64,000 bases of DNA from the NCBI RefSeq assembly GCF_900103005.1, contig NZ_FMWL01000016.1, positions 27,344-91,343 of the forward strand, written 5' to 3'. A program made the position numbers and the translations under genes. The notes below the pieces were generated by a model that was given only the letters and a program-made list of their open reading frames with translations, was not told where the DNA came from and did no database searches. This DNA comes from Acidaminobacter hydrogenoformans DSM 2784. GTDB taxonomy: Bacteria; Bacillota; Clostridia; Peptostreptococcales; Acidaminobacteraceae. Shown one piece after another: positions 26,248 through 35,247 of this stretch; the first letter of the stretch is position 1, and each line of letters begins with the position of its first letter.

Positions 26248-28040
26248 CCATCAAAATCAGGACCAAGCTGCTTATGATCATGTTGATGATTGCTATCATC
26301 ACGGCCATTCCAGTGACTTTATTGAGTATGGATCTGCTGATTAAATCTTCCAAGGCGACAGCCATGGATTTTGGGAAGACCTCCGCCTATTACAATTCAG
26401 AAATTATAAAGACTTGGCTTACCGAAAAATCGAAAATACTGGTCGGTTTAAAATCTCAACTCATCTCAAAAAATAACTACGAAGAAATCACGGCGCTCTT
26501 GAGATCCTATTCCGAGATCAATCCTGATTTTATCAGCATTTTTGTTGGTCTTGAGAACAACGAAATGATTGATGCCTACGGCTGGGAGCCGGATCAAAGC
26601 TACGACGTGACACTCCGTCCCTGGTATCAGAAAGCAATGAATCAGGACGCTTATGTTACGACCTCGGTATATCGGGATTTCAACAAGAAGGTCAACGTCA
26701 CCGCCATAGCCTCAAGTGTAGAGATTGCAGGCCTTGAGGGTGTAATTGCCGCCAATATCTATGTGGATTACATCGTGGAGATCATTGACGACATCAAATA
26801 CGGCGACCATGGCTTCGCCGTTTTATTGGATGATAATCTTAATCTGATCACGGGCCCAAAAGACACGGATAAATTAGTTGTTTTTCATAGCATTTTTGAC
26901 AAGCTTCAAGCGGATGGCAAAGTGCTTGAGGCTCCAGAAGCTTTCGAAGTCGAGCTGGCGGGTGTGGATTATATCGCTGCTTATTCCAGTATTGAAGGTT
27001 ACGACTGGAAGCTCTTTTTGCTGGCACCGCTTTCAGATTTTACACAATCGGCCGCCGCTATGCGCGAGCGGATCATGTATATTTCTGTAATAACCGTACT
27101 TCTAATTTTTATGATTGATTTTTATCTCAGCAGATCCTTGTCGCGGCCAATCGAAGCTTTGATCAGCAGCGTTTCTCGCATAGCAAAAGGAAACTTGGAT
27201 ACAAGAATCAATATCCGAACGCAGGATGAAATTGGAGATTTGAGCATAGAACTGGATAAAATGCGTTCGAATCTGAAGCAAATATTCGAGTCTCTGAAAT
27301 ACGAAAGCAGTATAATAAACATGAATTCACAAAACCTTATTCAGCATCTGGAAGAAACCCGTCAGGGGACTTCGAGGTTTTTGTCCATGCTGTCCCATGA
27401 TATCAAAACGCCAATCACCCTGATCAAAGGCTACAGCAAGGCGCTCAGCATGGACATGGTCGATCCTTATAAGGCGAAGGCCTATGTAGAACGCATTCAA
27501 TATCGCACAGATCAGATTGAAAATATTGTGACGGATATCCTCGATAATACTTATGAGGCCAACAACATCCACGTGAACCTCAAAGAAATTAAAATCTCAG
27601 ATTATGTTAATATGATTCTCTATAACACGGAGAATTACCTCAGCAATCAAAAGCGTGCGTTGGTGATCCAAATCGATCCAATGTGCTGTGAAGACGAAAG
27701 CGTGGTTGCAGTCGATCTTACCAAGATCCAGCGGGTCATCAATAATCTATTGTCAAATGCGGTGAAGTTTTCCGTTGAGGATTCAGAGATTGAACTGATC
27801 ATTCGACTTTCTGAAGGTCGCCTGTTAACCTGCATCCGGGATTATGGCATTGGAATCAAGGAGGAAGAACAAGAGAAAATCTTCAACATGTTTTATAAGT
27901 CCGACGGCACTCAAAAGGGCTATGGTCTTGGATTGTATATCAACAAGGCCATTATTGAAGCGCATGATGGCGAGATTTTGTTTGAGTCCAGCTTTGGCGA
28001 AGGGACTGCGAGCGGGTATTTCTTGAACATAAAAGCATAG
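26244..28040 (+). CDS. sensor histidine kinase with extracellular Cache-type domain
   Basis: A 598-residue membrane kinase. Two membrane segments (about residues 12-32 and 278-298) bracket a Cache-like extracellular domain (LENNEMIDAYGWEPDQSYD, RPWYQKAMNQ, YVDYIVEII). After it come HAMP (RSLSRPIEALISSVSRIAKG), the phospho-His motif FLSMLSHDIKTPITLIKG, and the ATPase N box NLLSNAVKFS, DYGIGIKEEEQ and GLGLYINKAI. Cache domains usually sense small acids or amino acids. The 4-base overlap with the regulator gene confirms a pair. Confidence 0.95.
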   Translation: MTIKIRTKLLMIMLMIAIITAIPVTLLSMDLLIKSSKATAMDFGKTSAYYNSEIIKTWLTEKSKILVGLKSQLISKNNYEEITALLRSYSEINPDFISIFVGLENNEMIDAYGWEPDQSYDVTLRPWYQKAMNQDAYVTTSVYRDFNKKVNVTAIASSVEIAGLEGVIAANIYVDYIVEIIDDIKYGDHGFAVLLDDNLNLITGPKDTDKLVVFHSIFDKLQADGKVLEAPEAFEVELAGVDYIAAYSSIEGYDWKLFLLAPLSDFTQSAAAMRERIMYISVITVLLIFMIDFYLSRSLSRPIEALISSVSRIAKGNLDTRINIRTQDEIGDLSIELDKMRSNLKQIFESLKYESSIINMNSQNLIQHLEETRQGTSRFLSMLSHDIKTPITLIKGYSKALSMDMVDPYKAKAYVERIQYRTDQIENIVTDILDNTYEANNIHVNLKEIKISDYVNMILYNTENYLSNQKRALVIQIDPMCCEDESVVAVDLTKIQRVINNLLSNAVKFSVEDSEIELIIRLSEGRLLTCIRDYGIGIKEEEQEKIFNMFYKSDGTQKGYGLGLYINKAIIEAHDGEILFESSFGEGTASGYFLNIKA

Positions 28041-28079
28041 TGAACAGCACTTTCAGCTGAGGTTTATTTATACACACAG

Positions 28080-28225
28080 CAAAGTTTTTCTGTGCGGATG
28101 GTCACACCGTCTCAACCCGATCTTTAAATTATATACTATGTATGCGAAGTACATTTTTTAACCCATTATCCGATCCTGCGATAATGGGTTAGTTTTATTT
28201 TTGATCCAATTTTGTCAATTCCCTC
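28080..28225. repeat. composite intergenic repeat, degenerate copy
   Basis: A GCGGATGGT core (28092-28102 region) is followed by a perfect hairpin AACCCATTATC/GATAATGGGTT at 28160-28190 (11-bp arms, 9-base loop), then AGTTTTATTTTTGATCCAATTTTGTCAATTCC, recalling the distal part of copies at 54930-56010. The hairpin with its T tract could also terminate the kinase gene. Confidence 0.7.
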
Positions 28226-28277
28226 AACCGCGTAAGCCATAATGCACCAGGTTCAGACCGTCTCGAACGAATAACCA

Positions 28278-28976
28278 CTAAACAATTATCCCCAACCGGT
28301 CCTTCGCTCCATCCAGCGCCTCAAAAAATGCAGCGTAAAAATCTTCTCCCTCTTTCACCGCGATCCGGTAGAACGTCTCGAGCAGGTAGTCATTGGCAGC
28401 CTTCAGCTCGTCAGCATCCCGAACGAACTTGAAACGAAACGCAAGGGCCTTCAGGCAATTATGCCACGCACTGAGAAATGCCTTGTTTTTCTCATAGTCC
28501 TCAATGCCAATCCACTGTTCCACTTTGACCCTTTTCAGGTTAGGCTTCACACAGGCGTCCACCTGAAGGAAATACTTGAAATCCTTCTCTTCGTAGACTC
28601 TTCCGAGCGGGAACAATCGGCAGATATTGGGACGGTACGCATGAATTGTGCAGCGCCCCTCTTCACTCAGAAAGCTGCAGCGTTCATCAGAGCCAATCAT
28701 TTTTAAGTATGGAAGCGTTATTTTATCAAAGGTGCGCAGCTCCAGGTGATCAACTAACAAGTCATCAAAGGCTGCCCCGAGTCCCCGCGTCATCTCATAG
28801 GTGTCAAAGGGTGTCAATTTCACCAGCTCACCGACGCCGCAGCAGCACGCGCTGCAGCCTTGACACCCGCCGGCATCCGCTTTGACAAAGTCCTTGAGGT
28901 CGTAGAGTCTTCCATCAGAAATGGACGCCAGGGTATTCGAATCGTTCATTGTTACCACGGGTTTCATCTTATTCAT
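28278..28976 (-). CDS. YkgJ-type cysteine-cluster protein
   Basis: A 232-residue soluble protein of the YkgJ/UPF0153 zinc- or iron-chelating family. The Cys pattern CQGCSACCCG near residue 38, DERCSFLSEEGRCTIHAYRPNICRLFP near residues 95-122 and a single Cys near 137 are characteristic; a metal-binding role is likely but the reaction is unknown. The ATG at 28976 lacks a good ribosome site but overlaps the stop of a 20-codon upstream frame with a strong site, so translational coupling is probable. Confidence 0.88.
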   Translation of the reverse strand: MNKMKPVVTMNDSNTLASISDGRLYDLKDFVKADAGGCQGCSACCCGVGELVKLTPFDTYEMTRGLGAAFDDLLVDHLELRTFDKITLPYLKMIGSDERCSFLSEEGRCTIHAYRPNICRLFPLGRVYEEKDFKYFLQVDACVKPNLKRVKVEQWIGIEDYEKNKAFLSAWHNCLKALAFRFKFVRDADELKAANDYLLETFYRIAVKEGEDFYAAFFEALDGAKDRLGIIV

Positions 28977-29035
28977 TTCAGCTTGGTCAGGAAGTGCGCC
29001 CAGCGGACAGTGAAAGCACCGCTCATAAAAGACAT
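28973..29035 (-). CDS. 20-residue leader peptide coupled to ykgJ-type gene
   Basis: On the minus strand an ATG at 29035 opens 20 codons (begins MSFMSGAFTVRWAHF) ending in TGA that overlaps the downstream ATG (ATGA). GAAAGGGGGGTGG stands just upstream, whereas the downstream gene has no such site. It is best read as a leader or coupling frame; whether the peptide has a role of its own is unknown. Confidence 0.6.
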   Translation of the reverse strand: MSFMSGAFTVRWAHFLTKLK

Positions 29036-29086
29036 CCTGACCACCCCCCTTTCCGGTCTATAGTCACAGCTTGTTTTGGTATCGTG

Positions 29087-29095
29087 ACCATCGGC
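29087..29095. repeat. GCCGATGGT core (inverse orientation)
   Basis: ACCATCGGC lies in the 237-base gap between the leader frame and the Uma2 fusion gene. Little else in that gap is recognised apart from the T/A-rich stretch around 29160-29210. Confidence 0.5.
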
Positions 29096-29278
29096 AAATC
29101 TTGTATCCTTAGTTTCCAGGACTTTGCCTATAGTTGCACCTCAAAGACTGCTTTTGCTCATTTAAATTATACATTTATTACACCAAAAATAATCAGATCG
29201 TTTCAGGTATATCTTAAACAATGCATGAGCTTTTCATTGCGGTTCCCGCCCCCACAGCGTTACACAGGGCAAACCCGC

Positions 29279-30040
29279 TTATTCAAACAGCGCCCCCAGG
29301 GAAATGGCCAAGCCCTCAAAGATTTGGGAACAAGCCACTTCCTCATTTTTATAGTGGCTATAGCTTTCAATTTGCAGATTGTCGAACCTGTAAATGATCA
29401 CCGTTTTGTGTTTATGATCTACAATCCAGTACTCTTTAATCCCTGATAGCATATAAGTATTCAGCTTTTTGGTCATATCCTTGGAACGGGTACTCGCAGA
29501 AAGAATCTCCACCACCAATTCTGGTACGCCAAAATACTGACCCTTTTCATTTAGATTTTCCTCGGTGTCACAGGCAATAATCAGATCCGGTTGACAAACA
29601 TCAGGATCCCTGATTTCCGGCTTGAACAACCTGATATCAAAAGGCGCTAAAATAACCTTGCACGCCTTCCCTGAAATAAACTGTCTGAAAGCCATATAGA
29701 GCATCCCCAGCAGCTCCTGATGCTTAAAGCTGGGCGCAGCCATCAGAATGATTTCACCCTCAATATATTCCATTCGAAGCTCACTTTTTTCACTGATCTC
29801 CAGGAATTCCTCATAGGACACTTTTTTCCCGGCAACCTGATAATCCAGCGCTTTTTCCTTGACCTGCATAAGCTCATACCGGGCGTAATCGGACAAATAG
29901 GGTGTCATGCGTACAGCTTTTTCACCATTTTTGGTTATGACCACCTCGTGATTATCATTCACGTAGTCAAGATATTTGCCTAAATTCTTTTTCAACTCGG
30001 TCGCAGAAATGGTCACACTCTCTTCAACGCTCTTGCTCAT
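29279..30040 (-). CDS. Phd/YefM-type antitoxin domain fused to Uma2-family nuclease
   Basis: A 253-residue protein. Residues 1-55 resemble a Phd/YefM antitoxin DNA-binding domain (VTISATELKKNLGKYLDYVN, HEVVITKNGEKAVRMTPY). Residues about 70-253 match the Uma2/DUF820 restriction-like fold: MAAPSFKHQELLGML, the acidic pair in CQPDLIIACD and PELVVEILSAST, the Lys in KLNTYMLSGIKEYWIVD. No separate toxin gene is present. ATG at 30040 follows GAGGTGAT. The domain order suggests a nuclease that regulates its own promoter; see the operator at 30088-30118. Confidence 0.85.
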   Translation of the reverse strand: MSKSVEESVTISATELKKNLGKYLDYVNDNHEVVITKNGEKAVRMTPYLSDYARYELMQVKEKALDYQVAGKKVSYEEFLEISEKSELRMEYIEGEIILMAAPSFKHQELLGMLYMAFRQFISGKACKVILAPFDIRLFKPEIRDPDVCQPDLIIACDTEENLNEKGQYFGVPELVVEILSASTRSKDMTKKLNTYMLSGIKEYWIVDHKHKTVIIYRFDNLQIESYSHYKNEEVACSQIFEGLAISLGALFE

Positions 30041-30076
30041 TTCATCACCTCGTAGAATTTTGTTTTTCGTACGTTC

Positions 30077-30118
30077 ATTGTAACATTTCGTGCGATAAAG
30101 CTCAAATTAATCGCACGA
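30077..30118 (-). promoter_or_regulatory. promoter with embedded inverted repeat
   Basis: On the minus strand TTGAGC (-35, 30100-30105) and TACAAT (-10, 30077-30082) are 17 bases apart. TCGTGCGAT (30088-30096) and ATCGCACGA (30110-30118) are perfect inverted arms with centres 22 bases apart; one arm fills the promoter spacer and the other abuts -35. It is placed for repression by the Phd-like domain of the gene it serves. Confidence 0.7.
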
Positions 30119-30243
30119 TATAATTCCCACATCTTTGCGGTATCTGACACGAAGAGAAAAAGACCTGATCAATTTCAAAACAGCTCAAAAACCATTTTAA
30201 ACTATTCTAATCAAAATTTATCTAATCATATAGTTATGCAAAT

Positions 30244-30294
30244 GAAAAGATTGCATACATATAACGTTCAACGTTTAATGTATGCAATCTAATT
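30244..30294 (-). terminator. terminator of the ten-gene opp operon
   Basis: AGATTGCATACAT (30248-30260) pairs perfectly with ATGTATGCAATCT (30278-30290). On the minus strand it is followed by TTTTCATTTG. It lies 60 bases after the last gene of the operon. Confidence 0.75.
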
Positions 30295-30351
30295 GGATAA
30301 TTTTCGTAGCTTTGCACAAAGTACAGATTATCATTCAATAAGTTGTTTAGA

Positions 30352-31278
30352 CTAATCAAACATCAGCTTTTTATCATCAACATAAACATCAGGCGCCAGA
30401 CAAATGCAATCGATGTGAACGCCAGCTTCGGTCGCACCACCGAAAGATTTATTGCTTCCAAAGGCAACGTGGATTGTATTGTAGACTTTTTCATCTTCTA
30501 AAATTACGCCCGTAATCCTCGCGGATCGATTCGCCCCTATACCGAACTCCGCTATCTTTCGTCCGTTCCCTTCACCCAATAATTCCAGAAGTTTTTTGCC
30601 CATCTCTCCGGTAGCATGAACCAATAAACCATCTTTCAGCGTAAGCAGTATAGGGGTGTCAACCTTGCCCAAGCCTGCAATGGATCCATCTATCACAAGG
30701 GTTCCATTGGCGGAAGTCTCAATAGGTGCGATATAGCTTTCCCCTGAAGGGATATTCCCAGCTTCACCTTTATTGTGAAAAATGCCCGTGCTCGAAATGC
30801 CTTTTCGCCCTTCAATTGATAATGTCAGGCGGTGACCGTCTTTTTCAACAGCGATTTGGTTTCCTTCATTTAAGATTCGAGTGAAGTGATCAGTCAATTG
30901 AACAATCTCATCCGGATCTGCCAAAACAGCACCTGTTGAAAGCATATCTTCTGTGATCCCCGGCAAAGTACCAATTCGCGCGCCTGCCATCGATGCATTT
31001 TTTCTGGCCACGGTATGAGTGAGAGACGCATTGGTGACGCACAGCACAACATCTGCAGATTTCATGGATTCCGCTACCATCCGAGGTGGTTCTTCTCCAG
31101 ATTTGTATATGGCAGGCATCTTAATGATAGCTGTTTCATTCCCCAATTCTTTTGCTGCAGCGTAGAAATAGCCTCCAATCCTGTCGAGCTTTTCATCTGT
31201 CACAATCAGAACAGATTCAAACTCTTTTAAACCGAAATTATTAATGTAAATCGTTTTGATGTTTTCTTTGATACCCAT
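30352..31278 (-). CDS. M29-like leucyl aminopeptidase / NicX-like hydrolase family protein
   Basis: A 308-residue member of the family that includes aminopeptidase T-like peptidases and 2,5-dihydroxypyridine dioxygenase (NicX). Visible blocks: NIPSGESYIAP with its metal-ligand Glu, TGEMGKKLLELLGEGNGRKIAEFGIGAN, and HVAFGSNKSFGGATEAGVHIDCIC containing His/Asp ligands. It could remove an N-terminal residue from a small peptide or open a ring; the reaction is not decided by sequence. ATG at 31278 follows AGGAGGGC. It is the last gene of the opp operon and should act on the imported compound. Confidence 0.75.
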   Translation of the reverse strand: MGIKENIKTIYINNFGLKEFESVLIVTDEKLDRIGGYFYAAAKELGNETAIIKMPAIYKSGEEPPRMVAESMKSADVVLCVTNASLTHTVARKNASMAGARIGTLPGITEDMLSTGAVLADPDEIVQLTDHFTRILNEGNQIAVEKDGHRLTLSIEGRKGISSTGIFHNKGEAGNIPSGESYIAPIETSANGTLVIDGSIAGLGKVDTPILLTLKDGLLVHATGEMGKKLLELLGEGNGRKIAEFGIGANRSARITGVILEDEKVYNTIHVAFGSNKSFGGATEAGVHIDCICLAPDVYVDDKKLMFD

Positions 31279-31296
31279 GGATGCCCTCCTCTTTGA

Positions 31297-31980
31297 TCAA
31301 ATCCGTGACAACTCACCAAGAATGCGGGCAACCAGCGTCCTTGCAAGAATCACCGGCTTTTCAGTTTCACGAACAATTTGCTCTTTCATTGAAGTCGTGT
31401 ATCCTATGCAATCCATTACGATTAAGTCAACATCGTTCGTCTTTAAATTCTCAAGACCGGATAGAGTCAAATCACGCTCCTCATATGGGGAAAAAGGAGT
31501 GGGTATAGCTTCCAACCCGGATCCGCGCCACTTTTCAATGGTCTGGTCAATCTGATCCGCATCTGGAATGACAACGCCAATTTTTCCCGTTTTAGTCAGC
31601 AAGGGAACCACGCTGTGGAGAAGCTTTTGTGGATATATCAACGGCCGGGTTGAGTGAAAGACATCCGGAAAGGTCCCCGTACAGATAAACACGATAATAT
31701 CTGCACCCTCCTGTTCGAGTTTGTCAATGCAGGTCTGAAGACGTGGTAAGATCTGCTTTTCCGCGAACTTTACACTCCTGCCATCTCTTAGAGTAGAAAC
31801 CAAAACATAATCGCCTTCTTGCGGCTTCATCTCCAAGATTTCTTCATATTCAAGCCCATCCAGCGCACCCGCCTGGATCACTTCTACATCCGGGCCCAAA
31901 TGAGGCAGCATTTCCGGTACGACATCCGTTCTTGGTGACTGCCCTATTGTTATTGCTCCCATTTTGTACTTCATGTGCAT
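31297..31980 (-). CDS. AroM family protein
   Basis: A 227-residue AroM homologue: MGAITIGQSPRTDVVPEM near the start, VIQAGALDGLEYEEI, then DYVLVSTLRDGR. Two Cys, in IVFICTGTFPD and LIVMDCIGYT, sit where Asp/Glu/hydantoin racemases carry their catalytic pair, so a racemase-like activity is plausible; no AroM enzyme activity is known to me. The start overlaps the stop of the DUF1177 gene (TAATG). Its presence among amidohydrolases and a peptide transporter fits conversion of a D- or cyclic amino-acid derivative. Confidence 0.85.
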   Translation of the reverse strand: MHMKYKMGAITIGQSPRTDVVPEMLPHLGPDVEVIQAGALDGLEYEEILEMKPQEGDYVLVSTLRDGRSVKFAEKQILPRLQTCIDKLEQEGADIIVFICTGTFPDVFHSTRPLIYPQKLLHSVVPLLTKTGKIGVVIPDADQIDQTIEKWRGSGLEAIPTPFSPYEERDLTLSGLENLKTNDVDLIVMDCIGYTTSMKEQIVRETEKPVILARTLVARILGELSRI

Positions 31981-32918
31981 TACGCTTTCTTGCCGAGGGT
32001 TTGAAGCTGGTGCATATTGCCGTATAATTTGGTGAGAAGATCAAATTCTTGTTGGTCATAAAATCCGCAATTTCCTCTGCCGAACTCCTTTGCAACTTCC
32101 AGAGTGAAACGTGCCGCCTGCTCGAGATCAAATGGGTGACTCGCGCCTGTAGCACAACCGGGAACAGCCACCTCTGTCGTTATGGCAACACCAACTACCG
32201 GAGCTTTTGTTGCTGTTGCAGGCTGAAGAATGCTGTTGATATGATAAACGTCATTGCCATATGGCGTTATGTCCTGCATACTTAGTGGGAAAACTACTGG
32301 TAATTTTCCAGTGGTGTATTGCATGATGTCAAGCAAATGATCACTGACTTTAAGGATATACCCTTCTTTAACAGTCGGCGAAATAGCAAACCCTCTGTGG
32401 TTGATCACACGATTTCCTTTCGTTGTATCCACAGACAAGATGGCATCCAAATCTCCACTAACTTCTTCCTGGTTGACAGTAGCCATATCTACTGGCGAAC
32501 CCATGAAAGGAACCGGCTTGTGAGGCTGAGTTGGTGCATCTGGACATATATGTGTTGATAACACTACGTCGCCATCCAGAAAGTCACCCTTGTTCTGCAT
32601 GTCGAGAAGTTTTGCAGCTACAGCCATCGCGATCACAGCACCATCTGCATCCGATACCATGCCAATCATCTCTGGTCGCGCACCGATTCCTCCGAGCCTG
32701 CCAAGTATTCCAATAGTAGGTGCGTCCATGCCTTTTAATTTCCCTCTGGTCCCTTGTATAGTAACTCTAATGAAGTCGGTCTTTCCTTGTTCACTTGTTA
32801 TTGTCTTGACCTCGACATCCTTAGCCCCGTAATTCTCAAGATAACGTTTCATCTCATTACCGTTTGCAGAGGCTGAATCTATCAATTCGTACACTTCCAT
32901 AATTTGTTTTATAAGCAT
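31980..32918 (-). CDS. DUF1177 family protein
   Basis: A 312-residue protein recognised as DUF1177 by IGILGRLGGIGARPEMIGMVSDADGAV, STHICPDAPTQPHKPVPFMGSPVD, and SVDTTKGNRVINHRGFAISPTV. Function is unknown. The His/Asp/Cys-rich ICPDAP and GCATGASHPFD segments suggest a metal- or cofactor-dependent enzyme. ATG at 32918 follows AGGAGG. It is part of the opp operon; its consistent neighbour here is AroM, which overlaps it. Confidence 0.85.
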   Translation of the reverse strand: MLIKQIMEVYELIDSASANGNEMKRYLENYGAKDVEVKTITSEQGKTDFIRVTIQGTRGKLKGMDAPTIGILGRLGGIGARPEMIGMVSDADGAVIAMAVAAKLLDMQNKGDFLDGDVVLSTHICPDAPTQPHKPVPFMGSPVDMATVNQEEVSGDLDAILSVDTTKGNRVINHRGFAISPTVKEGYILKVSDHLLDIMQYTTGKLPVVFPLSMQDITPYGNDVYHINSILQPATATKAPVVGVAITTEVAVPGCATGASHPFDLEQAARFTLEVAKEFGRGNCGFYDQQEFDLLTKLYGNMHQLQTLGKKA

Positions 32919-32972
32919 GCCCTATCCTCCTAGAGTCTCTATTTGTAACTCTATTTTCTATATTTTGATTCT

Positions 32973-34232
32973 CTAATTTATACCAAGAAGGTCACACAGA
33001 GAAAGCAAATAAATCTTATTCGCATTTATGACATCTTGTATATCCACATTTTCATTGTATGAATGGATGCCTTCTGTATTGGCTGGTCCGTATTGAATGG
33101 TTGGAATTCCTTTCTCCCTATAATAACGGGCATCACTCGAAGCCCATTGATAGGCAGGCAATACTTTGATATCCCATATTTCCTCTGCGTACTTCTTGAT
33201 TGCCTGAACAATAGGCGCATCAATGGACGTGCTATTGCCGAAGTTTTTCCAAGTCACATCATACTCAACGCCATCTACATCGCTATCATCAATAATAGTT
33301 TGAATTGCTCTATCTACTTCAGTCACATCGGCACCAATAGGTAGCCGTATGTCCACGCGCGCTTCGCAGTAATCCGGCACCATATTTAACTTGGTGCCAC
33401 CTTGAATAATGCCTACACTTGCCGTCACATGGTCAATAACATTTTCAATACCAGGCATTTCCAGCTTGCTTGCCGCAATATATTTAGAGTTTTCAAGGGC
33501 CTGAGCTTGATCGAGACTGAATTGACCTCTGATTTCATGTAGTCTTCCAATATTCTGGAGAACCTTCGTGAGCTTAATGATTGCATTATCACCTTTATAA
33601 TTGCCAAGGCTTCCGTGCGCTGAAGTTCCATGGGCTTTTAGCACCAGTTCATTTGATCCTTTCTGACCGATTTCAATCGTAAAGTTTGAAGTGGGCTCAG
33701 CTACGATACAAGCATCTGCTTGGTCGGAGTAACCTTGTTCGCATAACCACTTGGTCCCGTATTGGCCACCAGATTCTTCGTCAGAAACAATATGCAGACG
33801 GACATTCCCCTTAATAGGCGCTTCTGATTCCTTAAGGAGCCTCATTGCAAATAGGATTCCCGCGACGCCAGCTTTCATGTCGGAGGTTCCCCTCCCTAAA
33901 ATCAGCGTATCTGTAACTTCTCCACAGTAAGGATCAAATCTCCATTTGGACAGATCTCCGGCTGGGACAACATCTACGTGCCCATTAAGGATGATGCTGG
34001 GCCCCTCATCATTTCCTATTTTAGCCAAAACGCACGGGAAAGCTTCATTAGCTTTCAATTCTTCAGCTTCTATTCCTGATTCCTCAAGATACTTTTTAAC
34101 AAAATCAATAACTTCTCGCTGGCTTCCCGTTGGGTTTTCGCTATTGATCCGGATCAGCTTAGCGGTCAATTCAATCAACTCATTACTTCGACTCGTAGCG
34201 ATTTTCAAGAGTTCATCTTTTGTCACGCTCAT
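32973..34232 (-). CDS. M20 family metallopeptidase (ArgE/DapE-like)
   Basis: A 419-residue M20 dinuclear zinc hydrolase. Metal ligands: NGHVDVVPAGD (His, Asp), GRGTSDMKAG (bridging Asp), SDEESGGQYGTKWL (catalytic Glu, Glu ligand), EPTSNF (Glu/Asp region) and the C-terminal GIHSYNENV (His). A dimerisation domain spans about residues 190-310 (KAHGTSAHGSLG). It should cleave an N-acyl amino acid or dipeptide. ATG at 34232 follows AGGAGG. It is one of two M20 enzymes in this operon. Confidence 0.93.
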   Translation of the reverse strand: MSVTKDELLKIATSRSNELIELTAKLIRINSENPTGSQREVIDFVKKYLEESGIEAEELKANEAFPCVLAKIGNDEGPSIILNGHVDVVPAGDLSKWRFDPYCGEVTDTLILGRGTSDMKAGVAGILFAMRLLKESEAPIKGNVRLHIVSDEESGGQYGTKWLCEQGYSDQADACIVAEPTSNFTIEIGQKGSNELVLKAHGTSAHGSLGNYKGDNAIIKLTKVLQNIGRLHEIRGQFSLDQAQALENSKYIAASKLEMPGIENVIDHVTASVGIIQGGTKLNMVPDYCEARVDIRLPIGADVTEVDRAIQTIIDDSDVDGVEYDVTWKNFGNSTSIDAPIVQAIKKYAEEIWDIKVLPAYQWASSDARYYREKGIPTIQYGPANTEGIHSYNENVDIQDVINANKIYLLSLCDLLGIN

Positions 34233-34278
34233 TTTTATCCTCCTATTAAATCCTCATCTATATCATTTTCATGTAATC

Positions 34279-35247
34279 CTAATATAAATAGCATGCCACC
34301 TGGTGGCCCTTCTCCAGTGTCTTCAGTTTCGGCGTTTCAACTCGGCATCGATCCATAACATGCATGCATCGGCTCGCAAAAGGACATCCCTTTTGTTCCC
34401 CAATTGGGCTTGGGATTTCACCCTTAAGCTGGATTTTTTGTGTCTCTTCAAAGGGGCTCTCTGGAGGTATAGCAGACAGCAGCGCCTGAGTGTAAGGATG
34501 TTTCGGATTCGTATAAATTTCCTGGGCATTGCAAAGCTCCACAATACGCCCCAAATACATAATGACAATTCTATCGCTGACGTGCTTGATTACGCTCAAA
34601 TCATGCGATATAAATACCATAGTTAAATTATGCTGCTTCTGAAGATCATTGAGCAAATTAAGGACCTGGGCTTGAACAGATACATCCAATGCTGATACAG
34701 GTTCATCACAGACTATAATGTCAGGATTAAGCGCTAATGCTCTTGCAATGTTTATGCGTTGCCTCTGTCCTCCCGAAAACTCGTGTGGAAAGCGGTGGAT
34801 ATGCTGTTCATTTAAACCCACTTCTTTCATTAGAGAGATAACCTTCTCCCGGCGCTGGATTTTGTCCAATAATTTATGAACGACCATAGGTTCTTCAATT
34901 ATTTGACCAGCCGTCTTCCTTGGATTTAATGAGGAATACGGATCCTGAAAAATCATTTGAATCTCTTTGCGAAGTGCTTTAAGTGCTTCACCTTTTTTCT
35001 CATTGATATCCAAGCCATTTAGCAGAATTTTCCCTGATGTTGCTGTATGAAGACGTACCAGACAACGGCCAAGTGTCGACTTTCCACATCCAGATTCTCC
35101 GATTATTCCCAAAGTCTCGCCCTTGTAGACATCTATACTCACGTCACTAACCGCATGTAGGATTTTTTGATGCTCACCAAACTTACTTTTCCTCAGTTTA
35201 AATTGCTTATTGAGGTTTATTACGCTCATAATTGGCTCATTAGGCAT
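34279..35247 (-). CDS. oligopeptide/dipeptide ABC transporter ATPase (OppF/DppF-like)
   Basis: A 322-residue ATP-binding subunit with Walker A GESGCGKST, the signature FSGGQRQRINIARAL, Walker B PDIIVCDEPVSALD, and the oligopeptide-transporter C-terminal extension GCPFASRCMHVMDRC, whose Cys could bind a metal cluster. It powers import through OppB/OppC. ATG at 35247 follows GGGGTG and overlaps the end of oppD by 8 bases. Confidence 0.95.
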   Translation of the reverse strand: MPNEPIMSVINLNKQFKLRKSKFGEHQKILHAVSDVSIDVYKGETLGIIGESGCGKSTLGRCLVRLHTATSGKILLNGLDINEKKGEALKALRKEIQMIFQDPYSSLNPRKTAGQIIEEPMVVHKLLDKIQRREKVISLMKEVGLNEQHIHRFPHEFSGGQRQRINIARALALNPDIIVCDEPVSALDVSVQAQVLNLLNDLQKQHNLTMVFISHDLSVIKHVSDRIVIMYLGRIVELCNAQEIYTNPKHPYTQALLSAIPPESPFEETQKIQLKGEIPSPIGEQKGCPFASRCMHVMDRCRVETPKLKTLEKGHQVACYLY

